31,153 nucleotides of DNA from Fragilaria radians (Eukaryota; Bacillariophyta; Fragilariophyceae; Fragilariales; Fragilariaceae). Below the pieces are notes generated by a model that saw nothing but the letters and a program-made list of their open reading frames with translations, ran no database searches and had not been told where the DNA came from. The stretch's first letter is position 1, and each line of letters begins with the position of its first letter. The stretch lies in NCBI GenBank assembly GCA_900642245.1, contig CAAAJI010000049.1, positions 11,384 through 42,536 of the forward strand, read 5' to 3'. Below are positions 28,933-31,153 of the stretch, in pieces. The position numbers and the translations under genes were made by a program.

Positions 28933-29367
28933 ATCGATTACGATAATACAAGCTTTCGTCTGAAGTCTCAGGGAAATGATATATGCATTGGCTTTGCAAG
29001 TAATAAATGTATCTTTTACATTTTAATTCGGTTTGACAGATAAGTAATCATAACTATTTTCGATTTATGGTTTTGGTCTCTCAATGTTTATGCTATCATT
29101 AACATCGCATCTTCTTCCTGTCGATTTCGCAATTAAAATCAAGATAGTAGAGGGAAAGGCTTGCAAGGTATTCTGTGATCAAAGTCAGAATCTAATGAAA
29201 GGGAAGCTTGATGACTTAGTACTGTACTGGTATGTTATAACACTTCACCAATCAAAGACCGTACGTACGCTTTCCGACTTCCATTTGAATTCAAGAAGCC
29301 TTTTCCGTATCACAAATCCGAAGAACACGAACTGTCGACACCTTAATCTGAACAAACAAAACAACCC
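28933..29367. other. intergenic upstream of HPF
   Basis: This holds the 3' end of the Lys-rich gene and the HPF promoter. A 95-codon ORF (29084-29371) ends at the HPF start codon and has no recognisable domain; it is most likely chance. Confidence 0.5.
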
Positions 29368-30272
29368 ATGAAACTTGTTATTTATGCGCTGCAATGCCTC
29401 ACAGTATCGGCATTTGTTTCTCCGATAGCAGTAAGAAGATATTCTTCGCCTCTTTTGATGTCCACCAAAGTTGAAAGTGCAACACCAATCACAGTAACGG
29501 GAAATAATATTGATTTGACGCCATCTTTAGTTGAGTACATCAATAAAAAGCTTGAAAGGCCTCTTGGGAAGCTCCGCTCTAATGGAAGTATCAAGGACTG
29601 CTCCGTTCATTTGATTGTAAACAAAAATCCTAAGGTAAGGCTGCCATCGGATGCTTCGCTTCGTGTACTATTGTGTTTCATCACGAAGAAAATATCAGGG
29701 TTCTCATCGAGTTTTTTCACCTCCAGTGAATTTGGTACGATGCACCTCGTTGGTTTTCCGTATGAGGTGTCAACATAGTTTCGTCATAACATTTCTTTCT
29801 CACAACATTATTCTTGCTCTTGCTTCAGGTAAAGAATGCTCATCGTATTGAGGTAACAACAAAGATTACTGGCACCACAATTCAGTCCTCTGAGGAGTCT
29901 CCCGATATGTATGCTTCAATCGATGCTGTATCAGATCGCCTTGCACGCAAACTACGTAAGTTCAAAGAACGACGAGAGGCCGGTTACCACGGCGGAATCA
30001 AAAATTTAGAGTTAACTGAGGCCTTGGATTCAATTGAGTCACCTGAGGAAATTGAATTGGAATCTGATACCTTTCAAGATTTTGGCAAACCGGAAGTTAC
30101 AAAGATTCGAAGCTTTGATCTGTCGAAACCAATTACTATGGAAGAAGCAATTTTTGCATTGGACTATGTCGATCACGACTTTTATGTGTATCGAGATGCA
30201 GAATCTGGTGATGTGAACGTTGTTTACAAGCGGAATATTGGTGGTATCGGACTGATTCAACCTGACCAGTAA
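29368..30272 (+). CDS. hpf: plastid ribosome hibernation-promoting factor (long HPF/PSRP1)
   Basis: Exon 1 is 29368-29634 and exon 2 is 29829-30272, with a 194-nt GTAAGG..TTCAG intron in phase 0; the product is 236 residues. The leader MKLVIYALQCLT is followed by VSAFVSP (13-19), the diatom plastid motif with Phe16 after the signal-peptidase site. The N-terminal domain (about 40-140) starts ITVTGNNIDLTPSLVEYINK and matches bacterial HPF/YfiA, which sits in the ribosomal decoding centre. The C-terminal domain (IRSFDLSKPITMEEAIFALD, then HDFYVYRD, NVVYKRNIGGIGLIQP) is that of long HPF, which joins ribosomes into 100S dimers in bacteria. It should store or protect plastid ribosomes. Retaining the intron would truncate it after domain one. 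Confidence 0.9.
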
Positions 30273-30417
30273 ATTTGTACGTCTAGCAGCTAACTAACGC
30301 CCGAACCACGGTGACAACTGTACTAGAAAAGAGTTAAGATTGATCTAGGTCTATTTTTCTTTAATCATCGATAAGAATCAAAGGGTTTCCAGTTACCATC
30401 ACAAACGCTTCCTCGCT

Positions 30418-30909
30418 TTACAGACAAAACAAGGGTAGAATGAACAGAAGTGGTAAAAGGAATGGAATCGCACATAGTGATAATCCACAAGTAAAAAATG
30501 AAGCAATGAGTGCGCCTCCAATCATAAATAGGATGGTGAAGGAAACCATGAAGCAACCACCACGATTACGATATGAGACCATGACAGTGGAGCCTTCTCG
30601 CAACTTTTCCAAATCTAATGGTTTGCCGTTCCAAAACATAAATAAGTCATCTGGCTGAAATTTAAGTCCAGACTTTTCTATCACTTTTCTGATCACGGCT
30701 GCATTATCATCGTGAAACGGGTTTAACTGTAGACAGAGAGCCTTTCATGTAGCGACAGTTCGAGGACTTAGAAAAACAAAAGAAATATCTCTTCAAGAAA
30801 CTGTATCTCTTACCTTGTTGCAGCCTACTAATTGAAAGAAAACATTAATATCTTGGTCGAACGTGCCATCTTTTGCCATGAGAGTAGGAGAAGCATAAAT
30901 GACCGTCAT
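30418..30909 (-). CDS. membrane-anchored ubiquitin-like protein ending its UBL in -RGG
   Basis: Exon 1 is 30909-30814 and exon 2 is 30726-30418, with an 87-nt GTAAGA..CTACAG intron in phase 0; the product is 134 residues. Residues 1-85 read as a ubiquitin-like fold, with AAVIRKVIEKSGLKFQPDDL (41-60), FMFWNGKPLDLEKLREGSTV and the final strand VMVSYRNRGG (80-89), which ends like ubiquitin (-RGG). A hydrophobic, Cys- and Phe-rich segment follows to the C-terminus (about 90-134; one or two membrane passes). Either the UBL is a cytosolic domain on a membrane anchor, or the tail could be cleaved after Gly89 to free a conjugatable modifier. I know no named family with this layout. It converges on HPF with 145 bp between stops. 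Confidence 0.7.
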
Positions 30910-31153
30910 TGTAGTCAGCTAGGAAATGTCGAATAATTTTCATTGGAAAACAGGCCCGTGGAGGTAGATCCTGGAAGAGAATTTCATTCTGGAAAAATTG
31001 AATTGTGATGACACTCCGAGTGTTCTCGATTCGACGACGTAAGAAACAATTAATCCTATTAATCAATTTGTTGTCAAATTTGGGTTCTCAATGATTTCGA
31101 AATTTCATTTGATTGAATGATTGCGTCTCACATTGACGAGAACTCAAATTCGT
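30910..31153. other. upstream region of the UBL gene, window edge
   Basis: The remaining 244 bp should contain the promoter and 5' UTR of the UBL-membrane gene. A minus-strand ORF here overlaps exon 1 in another frame and is a shadow. Confidence 0.4.

Noticed and set aside
29084..29371. 95-codon ATG ORF ending at the HPF start codon
   Set aside because: No domain, signal or conserved-looking composition. It fills the HPF promoter/5' UTR and is most likely chance.
30845..31066. 73-codon minus-strand ORF upstream of the UBL gene
   Set aside because: It overlaps the supported first UBL exon in a different frame and has no domain.

Overview
The window looks like nuclear DNA of a photosynthetic stramenopile, most likely a diatom. 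Genes are monocistronic, ORFs are AT-leaning, and introns are short GT..AG (57 to 194 nt in the four intron-bearing genes). One presequence carries a plastid cleavage motif of the ASAF type (VSAFVSP). There is a diatom-style membrane LRR protein without a kinase, and the decayed retroelements resemble diatom Ty1/copia (CoDi-like) and Ty3/gypsy families. Species cannot be decided from the sequence alone.

Bases 1-7200 are gene-poor. They hold one intact gene (LRR membrane protein, 2295-3965, with telomere-like repeats and a TATA box just upstream) among retroelement debris: a gypsy RT stub (91-255), a copia pol remnant on the minus strand (4350-4850), a copia gag remnant (5165-5550) and a gypsy RT remnant (5900-6720).

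Bases 7263-15182 are a compact gene island: 2OG-Fe(II) oxygenase (+), ubiquitin-like/BTB protein (-), FAM173-type methyltransferase (+), a single-span membrane protein (-) and a small coiled-coil protein (+).

Bases 15183-20145 are again gene-poor. They hold a pogo/CENP-B-type transposase scrap (about 15620-15750) and a decayed, internally deleted copia element with both LTRs (about 17458-19615).

Bases 20146-30909 are a second gene island: ATP12 (+), a plastid DUF1995 protein (+), mitochondrial malate dehydrogenase (-), PSTK (+), HisA (-), a Lys/Asp-rich protein (+), a plastid ribosome-hibernation factor (+) and a membrane-anchored ubiquitin-like protein (-).

The islands are built from convergent pairs with tiny gaps (49, 80, 21, -41 and 145 bp between stop codons). 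The genes do not form one pathway. They cover organelle energy metabolism (ATP12, MDH, a possible ATP-synthase methyltransferase), plastid translation (HPF), selenocysteine synthesis (PSTK), histidine synthesis (HisA) and ubiquitin-like signalling (two genes). I see no convincing new multi-gene system. The best leads are the -RGG ubiquitin-like membrane protein, the UBL-BTB fusion, the long 2OG oxygenase, the overlapping PSTK/HisA tails and the reconstructed copia element.
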